DNA of 64,000 nt from Bacteroidota bacterium. GTDB lineage: Bacteria; Bacteroidota; Bacteroidia; Chitinophagales; LD1. A model generated the notes under the pieces. That model saw only the letters and a program-made list of their open reading frames with translations, was not told the DNA's origin and did no database searches. Made by a program: the position numbers and the translations under genes. The DNA is taken from contig JADKJG010000005.1 of NCBI GenBank assembly GCA_016722375.1, positions 124,001-188,000 on the forward strand, given 5' to 3'. This document shows positions 39,867 to 48,162 of the stretch, piece by piece. Each line of letters starts with the position of its first letter. The stretch's first letter is position 1.

Positions 39867-40318
39867 GTCATAAAATCGAAACCCAATGGATGGGTAAAAT
39901 GCAATTTAATACCTTAATAAACGGTCATACCGTTGTCATGGATGGACCGGAGCGTGCCGGGGGTGAAGATCGCGGGCCAATTCCTAAGCCGTTTATGTTG
40001 TCTGCTCTTTCAGGTTGCACCGGCATGGATGTGGTTGCCCTGCTACGCAAAGCCGAAAAGCCCGTAGATGATTTGAATATTGTAGTGAGTGGTGAAATAA
40101 GCAAGCGAGCACCTATAGAATATACAGCCATCCACGTGGTATATGATTTTAAAGGACCGGAAGAAAATAAACAGGCCGCCTTTACTGCCGTGACAGATTC
40201 ACAGGAGAAATATTGTGGGGTAAGTCACATGCTTAAAAAAATTCTTCCAGTCACTTGGGAAATAAATTATAACAGTGTGCAAATTTTCAATAATAAAAAA
40301 GAGTCTGTAGCACTTTAA
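39863..40318 (+). CDS. OsmC family peroxidase-like protein
   Basis: 151 residues. The OsmC fold is indicated by PKPFMLSALSGCTGMDVVALLRKA (first redox Cys) and the later SQEKYCGVSHMLKK (second Cys). These two cysteines act together in hydroperoxide reduction in characterised OsmC/Ohr proteins. No Ohr-specific feature is visible, so the substrate is left open. It is translationally coupled to the DUF2892 gene upstream and followed directly by the small membrane-protein gene. Confidence 0.9.
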   Translation: MSHKIETQWMGKMQFNTLINGHTVVMDGPERAGGEDRGPIPKPFMLSALSGCTGMDVVALLRKAEKPVDDLNIVVSGEISKRAPIEYTAIHVVYDFKGPEENKQAAFTAVTDSQEKYCGVSHMLKKILPVTWEINYNSVQIFNNKKESVAL

Positions 40319-40327
40319 TTGAGTTAC

Positions 40328-40543
40328 ATGATGAAACTACTTTTTGAATACAAATTACTGTTGGCAGGCGTTTTGATTGGTGGGCTAGGTGGCTATCTTT
40401 ATTATCACTTCGTTGGTTGTGCCTCTGGCACTTGTATCATCACATCAAAACCCCTCAACAGTATCTTGTATGGCGCTATGATGGGTGGATTGTTATTCAC
40501 TGGATTTAAAAAAGCGGAAACCAAACAAAATAAAATAACATGA
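40328..40543 (+). CDS. DUF6132-like small membrane protein
   Basis: 71 residues from the ATG at 40328 (an in-frame TTG at 40319 adds three). There are two hydrophobic segments, LLLAGVLIGGLGGYLYYHFVG and SILYGAMMGGLLFTGF. The motif GCASGTCIITSKPLNSILYG carries two Cys and is typical of small proteins that accompany rhodanese genes in Bacteroidota. The stop overlaps the rhodanese ATG by four bases. Confidence 0.75.
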   Translation: MMKLLFEYKLLLAGVLIGGLGGYLYYHFVGCASGTCIITSKPLNSILYGAMMGGLLFTGFKKAETKQNKIT

Positions 40544-40854
40544 TAGAGCAACTAAAAAACATTTTCGGCTTAGGTCCTCAGGTGGATCTTAAAGAACTGG
40601 TACAACGCGGGGCGCAAATCATTGATGTGCGGACAAAGGCTGAATACCAACAAGGGCACCTGAAGGGTTCGGTCAACATTCCGTTGGACAAGCTTGCTGG
40701 TCAATATGCCAAAATCAACAAAGATAAGCCGGTCATTACCTGTTGCGCATCCGGCATGCGTAGCGCCCAGGCCAAATCCATGCTTCGGTCAAATGGATAT
40801 TCCGACGTGCATAATGGCGGCGGTTGGGTAAGTTTGAAAAATAAAATCGGTTAA
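40540..40854 (+). CDS. Rhodanese-like domain protein
   Basis: 104 residues, one rhodanese domain. IIDVRTKAEYQQGHLKGSVNIPLDKL is the N-terminal CH2-type motif and CCASGMRSAQAKSMLRSNGY carries the active-site loop. Cys residues at TCCASG provide the persulfide-forming nucleophile. The domain probably moves sulfur in the cytoplasm. It is overlapped by the upstream gene and followed 20 bases later by dps. Confidence 0.93.
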   Translation: MIEQLKNIFGLGPQVDLKELVQRGAQIIDVRTKAEYQQGHLKGSVNIPLDKLAGQYAKINKDKPVITCCASGMRSAQAKSMLRSNGYSDVHNGGGWVSLKNKIG

Positions 40855-40873
40855 CAAATTAAATCTTGATAAA

Positions 40874-41341
40874 ATGAACACAATCGGAATTGACAAAACA
40901 AAAGCGACACAACTAGCAGCGAAGTTGAATAGTCTGTTGGCCGACTATATGATGTTCTACCAAAATACAAGAGGTTTGCATTGGAACATTAAAGGCGAAA
41001 AGTTTTTTGAACTGCATCTAAAGTTTGAAGAGCTATATAACAACCTCTTGCTAAAATTAGATGAAGTTGCTGAGCGCATCTTAACCCTAGATGCCAAGCC
41101 GCTTCACACCTTTGACGACTACCTAAAAACATCCTCAATAAAAAGTCTCAAGAATATTTCACAACCCGAACCCGCTATGAAAAGCATTCTGGATGCCTTC
41201 AAGGTTATATTGATTAAGCAAAGAGAGTTGCTTGACATTTCGCAAGCGGCAAATGACGAGGGCACTAACGCTTTGATGAGTGATTACATTCGGGAACAGG
41301 AAAAATTGGTATGGATGTATTCTTCATATCTCAACAAATAA
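40874..41341 (+). CDS. dps: Dps family ferritin-like protein
   Basis: 155 residues. The ferroxidase-site residues are in QNTRGLHWNIKGEKFFELHLKFEELYNNLLLKLDEVAERILTLDAKPLHT, the Dps signature (LHWN and the DxxAERI-type block). Dps assembles into a dodecamer that stores iron and protects DNA from peroxides. In this operon it fits a response to oxidative or sulfur stress. The next gene follows two bases after the stop. Confidence 0.92.
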   Translation: MNTIGIDKTKATQLAAKLNSLLADYMMFYQNTRGLHWNIKGEKFFELHLKFEELYNNLLLKLDEVAERILTLDAKPLHTFDDYLKTSSIKSLKNISQPEPAMKSILDAFKVILIKQRELLDISQAANDEGTNALMSDYIREQEKLVWMYSSYLNK

Positions 41342-41343
41342 AA

Positions 41344-41601
41344 ATGAAAGACCGTATATTAAATGGTTGGAATCTCACGCGAGTGATTTACGTACTCATG
41401 GGGCTTTTGTTGATCATTTATTCCGTCATGGAGCAACAGTGGTTTGGATTAGTAGTGGGTGGCTATTTTGCTGCTATGGGTATTTTTTCCTTTGGCTGCG
41501 CCGCTGGGCAGTGCGACGTCCGTAGTCAGCGAACCGATTTCCATCAAAAGAAATCAGCTAGCAGTGAAGCCATAGATTTTGTTGAATCAACCAAGGACTA
41601 A
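41344..41601 (+). CDS. Small membrane protein with CAAGQC motif
   Basis: 85 residues from the ATG at 41344. The hydrophobic segments are VIYVLMGLLLIIYSVM and FGLVVGGYFAAMGIFSFGCAAGQC, followed by a polar tail. It resembles the YgaP-type membrane segment and the DUF2892-like protein earlier in the same operon, but the Cys pair (GCAAGQC) is unusual. The function is unknown; the position between dps and trx suggests a redox role at the membrane. Confidence 0.7.
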   Translation: MKDRILNGWNLTRVIYVLMGLLLIIYSVMEQQWFGLVVGGYFAAMGIFSFGCAAGQCDVRSQRTDFHQKKSASSEAIDFVESTKD

Positions 41602-41602
41602 A

Positions 41603-41899
41603 ATGTCCACCTTTTCAGAGCTAATTCATTCAGACAAGCCGGTGTTGGTAGATTTTTCTGCCGAATGGTGTGGGCCTTGTAAGATGATGAAACCTATTTT
41701 AGCAGAACTTAAATCTAAAATTGGCGATCAGGCTACCATTATTAAGGTAGATGTGGACAAAAGCCCGCAGGCCGCGAGCACTTATCAGATTCAAGGAGTA
41801 CCAACTTTGATACTCTTCAAGAATGGAGAGGTAAAGTGGCGGCAGTCCGGCGTTGTTCCGGCTAATCAATTAGAGCAAATAATCAGACAACATATTTAA
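41603..41899 (+). CDS. trxA: Thioredoxin
   Basis: 98 residues from the ATG at 41603, a full thioredoxin fold. The active site is FSAEWCGPCKMMKPIL with the canonical CGPC. GVPTLILFKNGE contains the conserved cis-Pro. No signal peptide, so cytoplasmic. It ends the redox operon and lies one base after the previous gene. An in-frame TTG at 41579 is not favoured. Confidence 0.95.
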   Translation: MSTFSELIHSDKPVLVDFSAEWCGPCKMMKPILAELKSKIGDQATIIKVDVDKSPQAASTYQIQGVPTLILFKNGEVKWRQSGVVPANQLEQIIRQHI

Positions 41900-41935
41900 T
41901 GCTGCTCCCACGAAGGGGCACCGGTACTAATAAAG

Positions 41936-42008
41936 AGCCGATGGTGGGACTCGAACCCGCGACCAACGCATTACGAATGCGCTACTCTACCAACTGAGCT
42001 ACATCGGC
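41936..42008 (-). tRNA. tRNA-Thr (CGT)
   Basis: The minus strand folds into a full cloverleaf of 73 nt. The acceptor stem is GCCGATG/CATCGGC, the D-arm is in AGCTCAGTTGGTAGAGT, the anticodon stem GCGCA/TGCGT encloses loop TTCGTAA (anticodon CGT), and the T-arm is GCGGGTTCGAGTCCCAC. CCA is not encoded. Confidence 0.95.
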
Positions 42009-42023
42009 TTATAAAATCAATCT

Positions 42024-42668
42024 TTAATAGTCGGTAATCAATCCTAACGCTGTTTCTCCATCCACAACTGTATCGCCTTTCTTTACCGCCACCTTTACAT
42101 TATGTGGTAAAATCAGGGTCACCTGACTTCCAAGTTTGATGAGTCCAATCACCTCACCTTGCCGGACTAACTGCTGTGGGGTCACATAATCCTCTATTCT
42201 GCGTGCCAGAAAGCCCGCAATCTGAATCACCTTATATCTTTTCCCGGACATCGTTTCAAACAACAGTTCATTGTGCTCGTTCTCAAAACGGATACCATAT
42301 TCATTGCTCATGCTCACCGCATTGTTGAAGCTGCCGGTAACATATTTTTCAGACAATAGTTTGCCGCTAGAGGGCGCACGCTGATAATGGACATTCGCTA
42401 CATTTAATTGGATAGAAACCATCGTGCCTGCAGTATCCACATCTTCTGTCCACACGTTGATAGCGCCGAACTGCTCTTTTGTTACCGTTAATGATTCACG
42501 ATTCCAGGGATTTATTGAAACGACCGTTCCGTTGGCAGGGCTAACAAATATATGTTCATCGTTGGGCACATTTCTTTCCGGCTGGCGTAAGAACCAAAAG
42601 CGATAATAAGCCACCAAAAACAAGAGGATAATATTGAGCCAAAGAAGAATCCTTAAAAAAACTTTCAT
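42024..42668 (-). CDS. psd: Phosphatidylserine decarboxylase (short proenzyme type)
   Basis: 214 residues with two N-terminal hydrophobic runs (ILLWLNIILLFLVAYYRFWF). FVSPANGTVV, VANVHYQRAPSSG (His94) and IKLGSQVTLILP (Gly180-Ser181) match the short Psd subfamily, where self-cleavage before Ser makes the pyruvoyl group. The canonical GST is GSQ here, with the essential Ser kept. It makes phosphatidylethanolamine at the inner membrane. The gene is downstream of the L,D-transpeptidase gene and may share its transcript. Confidence 0.9.
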   Translation of the reverse strand: MKVFLRILLWLNIILLFLVAYYRFWFLRQPERNVPNDEHIFVSPANGTVVSINPWNRESLTVTKEQFGAINVWTEDVDTAGTMVSIQLNVANVHYQRAPSSGKLLSEKYVTGSFNNAVSMSNEYGIRFENEHNELLFETMSGKRYKVIQIAGFLARRIEDYVTPQQLVRQGEVIGLIKLGSQVTLILPHNVKVAVKKGDTVVDGETALGLITDY

Positions 42669-42702
42669 GGTCCAAAACTAAAAGAATGGGGGGAGCAAGC
42701 AA

Positions 42703-43482
42703 CTATTTCATCTCGGCAAGCTCCGGGTCAGCAAACTCATAATATCCCTTGCTGTTCACTGATATTTCTGGTAAGCGATTATTCTTCTCAAAGAACTGAT
42801 AGCCCTGTGCCAAGTTTGTCCAGAGGTCATGATATACTTTATATTCATCGCGACCACGGTGTCTATCCATATTCTCCGCTGTAGGTTTGAATGGAAATAT
42901 ATGTACTGGAATTTTTGTTTGTCCCTGATTGCGTGCTTTAACAGCAACAATATAGATGTCTTCAATATAATCGTCGCTCATAGCGATACAGCCAATACTC
43001 ACATCACTTCCATGAATAAAAATACTTCCTCCTCTACGTGCGGCCGTACTCAACATTCGATCTGATTCATTTGGATAATTGATACCCAACGATAAGTGGT
43101 AATTGCTAAAAGGATTAAAGTTGCTGACATGATAGCAACCCTCCGGTATTTGTCGGTCACCCTCCTCCCGCTTGGGGCCAAGTGTACCCGAATTGCCATA
43201 CATTCTAAACTGATTGAACAGTACAAATTTTTTATCCGGTCTCTGTAACCATACCTCCATCTCTCGTTCTTCCTTAAAAACCCGGATGTACATATTGCCG
43301 AAGCGCTCCGGTGGAATCCCAAACTTTTCGCATCGCTCGTTTATCAACTGCTCTTTTTCCTTATAGGCTTGATAAACCCGGCTATATGTTTTTTGAACAT
43401 CCTCAAAGCTCTGCTTTCCGGGTGAAAACGCAGACCCAAAAGAGAAAACTAGTATGAGTATAAAAAGATTAACCGGTTTCAT
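42703..43482 (-). CDS. L,D-transpeptidase family protein (YafK-like)
   Basis: 259 residues with a signal peptide (LFILILVFSFGSAFSPG). The YkuD catalytic site is IFIHGSDVSIGCIAMSDDYIEDIYI: the His-Gly and Ser-x-Gly-Cys pattern with the nucleophilic Cys. It would form or exchange cross-links in peptidoglycan in the periplasm. YafK-type enzymes can also remove attached proteins; the exact activity is open. It lies right beside the DnaA-box-like gap and is transcribed away from it. Confidence 0.9.
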   Translation of the reverse strand: MKPVNLFILILVFSFGSAFSPGKQSFEDVQKTYSRVYQAYKEKEQLINERCEKFGIPPERFGNMYIRVFKEEREMEVWLQRPDKKFVLFNQFRMYGNSGTLGPKREEGDRQIPEGCYHVSNFNPFSNYHLSLGINYPNESDRMLSTAARRGGSIFIHGSDVSIGCIAMSDDYIEDIYIVAVKARNQGQTKIPVHIFPFKPTAENMDRHRGRDEYKVYHDLWTNLAQGYQFFEKNNRLPEISVNSKGYYEFADPELAEMK

Positions 43483-43975
43483 AATTCTTAAACGAAAATA
43501 CCACTTCCTTTACTGTGATACAATTCCAATATAATTATACGTAAAATAATATGGGATGGTTATTTTTTGAAGCAAACATTAACAATCCACACCTTGTATT
43601 ATAATAAGTAGTTTAATTAAAAAATAAGAGGCTTATTATTAGGGGCGTGGGAAACGGGATAACTAATTATTTCAAAGATTTGAAAATGCCCAATGTTTAA
43701 AAAACACACCTTACCAACAGGGAGTGTTATTGTGGAGTTCTTCATAGCATTGAAATTCACAGGTTATACACAGCCTGTTGATTAGCCAGTGGAAACCAAA
43801 ATGGGATAAGTAAAACAGAAACAAATGTGGATAGTGTTGTGTATTTCGGAGAAGTTAAGCACCTGAGTTTTTGGAACAGAGAGGATGTAAAGCCCGCTTC
43901 CTTTTCAAATAAACTTACCTGTGATTTACCCACAGGTTTTTAGGGTAATCAACAAGGCATTTGTGAACAAACATT
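43483..43975. other. AT-rich gap with DnaA-box-like sites
   Basis: 493 gene-free bases, clearly AT-rich. They contain TTATACACA (43764-43772, full match to TTATnCACA), TGTGGATAG (43826-43834, 8 of 9), TTACCCACA (43926-43934, 8 of 9) and CAATCCACA (43583-43591, 7 of 9). A hairpin with arms ACCTGTG and CACAGGT, followed by T5, overlaps the last boxes. The clustering suggests an origin-like or DnaA-regulated region; gene orientation on the left does not agree with an origin here. Confidence 0.35.
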
Positions 43976-44551
43976 TTATTTGCGATAGAGATTAGAGCTA
44001 TCAATATATTCCCAGACCTTATCGGGAAGAAAAAACTGCATTGACACCCCGTTCTTGATGTTTTCTCTGATAAAGGTGGCTGAAATGTCTAAAAATGGGA
44101 AGTCTAGAAAGTGAATATTAGATTGATTTGGAAAAGGATTTTCATCAAAGCCCCGACGGCGATAAACGAAGAACTCATTTTGTTGTAGCAAGAGTTCATA
44201 ATTTTTCCATTTGTGAAGCGTGGTTAGATTGTCACTTCCCATGATTAACGAAAATTGATGCTGCGGATATTTTTCTTTTAGGTGTACCAGAGTGTCAATG
44301 GTATAAGACGGCTTTGGGAGGCTAAACTCAATGTCACTAGCCTTTAGGTTATTATTGTCTTCTATGGCGAGATTGATCAAATGAAGGCGGTCATATTCTT
44401 TCAGTAAGGAACCTTTCTCTTTCAATGGGTTTTGAGGAGATACCACAAACCACACCTTCTTTAATTCGGTGATTTCGCAGATATAATTCGCAATAATCAG
44501 ATGACCAATATGAACCGGATTGAAGGAACCAAAAAACAGACCGATTTTCAT
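43976..44551 (-). CDS. nadD: Nicotinate-nucleotide adenylyltransferase
   Basis: 191 residues. The nucleotidyltransferase motif FFGSFNPVHIGHLIIANY (His14, His17) is at the N-terminus. LIMGSDNLTTLHKW and the C-terminal DISATFIRENIKNG follow as in all NadD proteins. It adenylates nicotinate mononucleotide in NAD synthesis. Its start overlaps the corA stop by four bases (ATGA), so corA and nadD are translationally coupled. Confidence 0.95.
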   Translation of the reverse strand: MKIGLFFGSFNPVHIGHLIIANYICEITELKKVWFVVSPQNPLKEKGSLLKEYDRLHLINLAIEDNNNLKASDIEFSLPKPSYTIDTLVHLKEKYPQHQFSLIMGSDNLTTLHKWKNYELLLQQNEFFVYRRRGFDENPFPNQSNIHFLDFPFLDISATFIRENIKNGVSMQFFLPDKVWEYIDSSNLYRK

Positions 44552-45573
44552 GATCGGTCCCGATTGCTAAAATCCTTTGTAGACAACCAGTCTCGGCGGA
44601 AGGCAAACAGGGTGAGGCCGATTGCAATAATTAGCATTGCTGCTACTACTTCATAGAAACCATAAGGATCGTTGGCGTGTGGAATGTTTATAAAGTTCAT
44701 GCCATACAAGCTGGCTAAAAAAGTAAGGGGCAGCAAAACGAACGAAACACCGGTCAGGGTTTTCATCACGTTGTTCATTTTGTGTGTTTGCAAGGAATAA
44801 TACAAATCCATCAGAGAGGCTAGCTGGTCACGCTGAAAATCAATTTCATCCACGTTTCGCTGCATGTGGTCTTGCAGGTCGCGCAGGTAATATTTGTTGG
44901 CCGTATCAAAATAGGAAATTTCAAATCGAATCAGGTTGTTTATCAAGTCGCGCACCGGAAGAATATTTTTACGGATGTATAACACATTCCCCTTTAGGCC
45001 TTGTAACAGTGCCAAGTGGTTATCTTTAGGACTGCTGAGTATTTCCAGGTCCAACACCTCTATTTCTTCACCAATTTGTGCGAGGACTAAATAGTAGTTG
45101 TCAATAATTACATCGAGTAAAGTATAAAGAAGATAGTCCTCGCCGTTCTTCCGTAAATTGCCGCTGCCGAGGGCAATTTTCTCTCCTACAGATTTTTTAA
45201 ATAAACCGGTTTCTACTTCTCGAAAGGTGAGCAGCGCATTATCGTGCAACACAAAACTAATTTGCTGATCATCAATTTTACCCTCTTTGAGAAAGAACAT
45301 GCGCAAAACTATATAGAGCATGTCGTCATATTCTTCAATCTTGGCTCGCTGATTCGGATTCGTAATATCGTCGAGTACCAACGGGTGAATTTTAAAAGTG
45401 TCTGCTACGCGCTGCATAAACACCCTATCGCTGATCCCCACCACATTGTACCAGTTCACATGACTGTGTTGGACTAAAGAACTACACTCTTCCGGAGATA
45501 CATTTTCGAAGAAAGTGTATTCCTGAGCATTATAATGGTAATAAGAAATTCTACTGGAACTGTTTTCCATCAT
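44548..45573 (-). CDS. corA: CorA family Mg2+/Co2+ transporter
   Basis: 341 residues. A large N-terminal cytoplasmic domain (LVLDDITNPNQRAKIEEYDDMLYIVLRMFF) and a long helix precede two C-terminal membrane segments. The pore signature YGMNF is at about residue 290, between TLTGVSFVLLPLTFLASL and VVAAMLIIAIGLTLFAF. CorA forms a pentameric channel in the inner membrane. It is the first gene of a two-gene unit with nadD. Confidence 0.95.
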   Translation of the reverse strand: MMENSSSRISYYHYNAQEYTFFENVSPEECSSLVQHSHVNWYNVVGISDRVFMQRVADTFKIHPLVLDDITNPNQRAKIEEYDDMLYIVLRMFFLKEGKIDDQQISFVLHDNALLTFREVETGLFKKSVGEKIALGSGNLRKNGEDYLLYTLLDVIIDNYYLVLAQIGEEIEVLDLEILSSPKDNHLALLQGLKGNVLYIRKNILPVRDLINNLIRFEISYFDTANKYYLRDLQDHMQRNVDEIDFQRDQLASLMDLYYSLQTHKMNNVMKTLTGVSFVLLPLTFLASLYGMNFINIPHANDPYGFYEVVAAMLIIAIGLTLFAFRRDWLSTKDFSNRDRS

Positions 45574-45632
45574 TATTCAATGAATGCAAAATAAGAATAA
45601 AGATAGATTTGCCGGGCAGGAATCTCCTCTCT

Positions 45633-46439
45633 ATGCCAGAAAAAATTAGTAGCCTTCAAAATCCACGCATTAAAGAGATCAAAAAACTTTTGACGAAATC
45701 TTCTGAGCGAAAAGAGCAGAATCGTTTCGTTATAGAGGGTGCGAGAGAGATTGTATTGGCGCATAGGGCGGGATATCAATTGGAGGCCATTTTTATTTGT
45801 GAGGAGCTGTTAAAGATAGATCCGGAATATTCTATTGAAGATATTTTTCAAAAAGGAGGTGAGCGAAAACCCATCTATCTTTCTACCGAAGTCTATCACT
45901 CATTGGCATATAGAGAAACCACCGAAGGAATTATTGCGATAGCAATACCACAAACGCACCATGTAAAAGATATGAGGCTTTCTGCTGTACCTTTTATTTT
46001 GGTGATTGAAGCAGCCGAAAAACCAGGAAATCTTGGTGCGATGCTGCGTACAGCAGATGCAAGTGGAGTGGATGCAGTGATCATCTGCGATTCCAAAACC
46101 GATTTGTACAATCCTAACACTATCCGTTCAAGTATCGGCACCGTGTTTACTAATCAAATTGTTATTTGCGAAACCAAAGAGGCCATTGATTTTCTAAACA
46201 CAAATGGTATCCAAATATTTGCTGCCGAATTGAATGCAACCAAGCCACATTTTCAAGCAGACTTCAAAAAGCCGACAGCGATTGTAGTAGGCTCTGAGGC
46301 ACACGGCTTGAGCGATGAATGGATACAGACGGCCAATCACCGGATTAAAATTCCTATGAAGGGCCGGGTGGACTCGCTCAATGTTAGCGTGAGTGCAGCG
46401 GTACTGCTCTATGAAGCCTTAAGACAAAGAGCAGAATGA
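45633..46439 (+). CDS. TrmH/SpoU family RNA 2'-O-methyltransferase
   Basis: 268 residues from the ATG at 45633. The N-terminal substrate-binding domain has SLQNPRIKEIKKLLTKSSERKEQNRFVIEGAREI. The SPOUT domain has the three motifs in ILVIEAAEKPGNLGAMLRTADASGVDAVIICD, IVVGSEAHGLSDEW and IPMKGRVDSLNVSVSAAVLLYEAL, which build the trefoil-knot SAM site. It methylates a ribose in rRNA or tRNA; which one is not visible. The stop overlaps the MFS start by four bases. Confidence 0.92.
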   Translation: MPEKISSLQNPRIKEIKKLLTKSSERKEQNRFVIEGAREIVLAHRAGYQLEAIFICEELLKIDPEYSIEDIFQKGGERKPIYLSTEVYHSLAYRETTEGIIAIAIPQTHHVKDMRLSAVPFILVIEAAEKPGNLGAMLRTADASGVDAVIICDSKTDLYNPNTIRSSIGTVFTNQIVICETKEAIDFLNTNGIQIFAAELNATKPHFQADFKKPTAIVVGSEAHGLSDEWIQTANHRIKIPMKGRVDSLNVSVSAAVLLYEALRQRAE

Positions 46440-47704
46440 ATATCGAAAAGCAAAGCAAGAGCGACCCCTATGCGGTGCTGCGCATTGCCGACTATAGGAA
46501 CCTTCAGGTAGCGCGCTTTGCCTTGACATTTGCGATACAGATGGCAGAAACCATTTTAGGCTGGAAGGTTTATGAAATCACACACGATAAGTTAGCGTTA
46601 GGCTTGATTGGTTTGAGTGAGGCCCTACCATTTATTCTTACCTCTTTTTATTCCGGCCATGCGGCAGATACTTTTAACCGATACCGGATTGTGAAGCGGG
46701 CCATGTTTGTCCTTTTTCTTTGTTTCATGGGTATTGCCTTTTTGCTGAAGGATGACGCGGGCTTACTGCATACGGAGGGAATTTATCCTGTTTATATCCT
46801 TCTTGGTCTATCCGGAATCGCTCGGGCATTTATGGCACCTTGTATGCAGGCCATCATGCCACAGATACTTCCAAGAAATTTATATGCTAATGGTGCCACA
46901 TGGAACAGTAACATCTGGCAGACCGCAGCCGTTACCGGGCCAGCTTTTGGTGGTTTGTTATATGGAATGCTGGAAAGTAAGTTCAATTCTGATGTGGGTG
47001 AAATAGCTGTTTTTTCTCTTGCCCTAACGATTCTTCTGTTGTCTTTATTTGCCTTCAACCGGTTGCGGGTGCGCGAAAATCCGCCGAAGGAGAAAGTGGA
47101 AGCCATCTTAGAATCTTTGAAAGCGGGCATTCGTTTTGTATTTCATAAAGAGGAAATGCTAGCTGCTATCTCGCTAGATTTATTCGCGGTGTTGTTTGGT
47201 GGCGCCATTGCCCTGCTTCCGGTTTTTGCCAGCGACATTCTTCATGTAGGCCCCGAGGGATTAGGATTGTTGCGAGCGGCACCATTCTTCGGCTCCGTGA
47301 TAATGGGCTTATTTCTAGCTCATTATCCACCGGTACAAAATGCCGGAAGAAACTTGTTCATCTCGGTAGCTTGTTTCGGTCTGGCGATTATCGGCTTTGC
47401 TTTTTCACGCGATTTCTACCTTTCAATTTCTTTATTATTTCTCACCGGTTTGTTTGATAGTGTTTCGGTGGTGATTCGCGGAACAATTCTTCAGGTGATG
47501 ACACCGGATAACATGCGTGGAAGAGTTGGTGCTGTGAATCAAATGTTTATTTCCTCTTCAAATGAAATAGGAGCTTTTGAAAGTGGCTTAGCGGCAAAGT
47601 TGATGGGTACAGTGCCCTCCGTAATTTTTGGCGGTAGTATGACTTTGCTCGTGGTGGTGGTGGTTTTTCTTCTTTCGCCTAAGATGAGAAAGCTAAAGAT
47701 GTAG
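46436..47704 (+). CDS. MFS transporter
   Basis: 422 residues with about twelve membrane segments. LSEALPFILTSFYSGHAADTFNRYRIVKRAM is the MFS loop motif, with RNLQVARFALTFAIQMAETILGWKVYEITHD at the start. The overall type is an MFS_3-like exporter as at 36424-37692, but the two are clearly divergent. It is translationally coupled to the TrmH-type gene. Array C follows 154 bases after the stop. Confidence 0.88.
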   Translation: MNIEKQSKSDPYAVLRIADYRNLQVARFALTFAIQMAETILGWKVYEITHDKLALGLIGLSEALPFILTSFYSGHAADTFNRYRIVKRAMFVLFLCFMGIAFLLKDDAGLLHTEGIYPVYILLGLSGIARAFMAPCMQAIMPQILPRNLYANGATWNSNIWQTAAVTGPAFGGLLYGMLESKFNSDVGEIAVFSLALTILLLSLFAFNRLRVRENPPKEKVEAILESLKAGIRFVFHKEEMLAAISLDLFAVLFGGAIALLPVFASDILHVGPEGLGLLRAAPFFGSVIMGLFLAHYPPVQNAGRNLFISVACFGLAIIGFAFSRDFYLSISLLFLTGLFDSVSVVIRGTILQVMTPDNMRGRVGAVNQMFISSSNEIGAFESGLAAKLMGTVPSVIFGGSMTLLVVVVVFLLSPKMRKLKM

Positions 47705-47857
47705 AAATCTGTTAGGATAGGGTGCCATAAGAAAGAGCATATCTCAGATCCGTATTAATTTAGTTATGATCTATTACCAGAAGCCGTTCTCGCTTTTCCT
47801 ATGAATCTTGGGTATGAATTAGTAATAAGTCCAAAAAAGCAAGTCCTCAGCTATCCT

Positions 47858-48067
47858 GCACACTTCTTGAGCGAAGCAGCACACATTTAGTGCTAATCAC
47901 AGCAGCTTTTGTCTAGAAGTGTGCAGATCTTCACAAGATCACAACACATTCTGTCTAAAGCTGCACACATCTTCACAGAATCACAACACATCTTGCCTAA
48001 AGCAGCACACATCTTGTCTAAATGTGTACAGCTTCGCTCGCAATGTGTACTGATTCGCTGACGATGT
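47858..48067. repeat. Array C: 10 tandem 21-bp units with inverted end units
   Basis: Ten units of exactly 21 bp start at 47858, 47879 and so on to 48047. Units 1, 2, 6 and 8 share GCACACATCTTGTCTAA-type cores and units 5 and 7 share CAACACATCTTGCCTAAAG, giving a partial 42-bp alternation. Units 9-10 are in the opposite orientation: the 22 bases at 47869-47890 and the reverse complement of 48018-48039 agree at 20 positions. The minus strand is open as a Cys/Lys-rich heptad ORF, expected from the period. The array sits between two convergent genes. Confidence 0.88.
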
Positions 48068-48162
48068 GCTCTACTTTGGTAAAAAGCCGTTTTTGTCTTC
48101 CAACAAAGCCGAATTGTCTGATTTGCTGTCAAGTTGGCAGGACAAAGGCTGTATTCTTCGGG

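Noticed and set aside
43919..43940. Intrinsic terminator at the CCTGTG/CACAGG hairpin
   Set aside because: The T run follows only on the + strand, where no gene precedes it; the nadD transcript reads the other strand.
47893..48132. Cys-rich heptad ORF on the minus strand
   Set aside because: Follows from array C; no start signal or family support.
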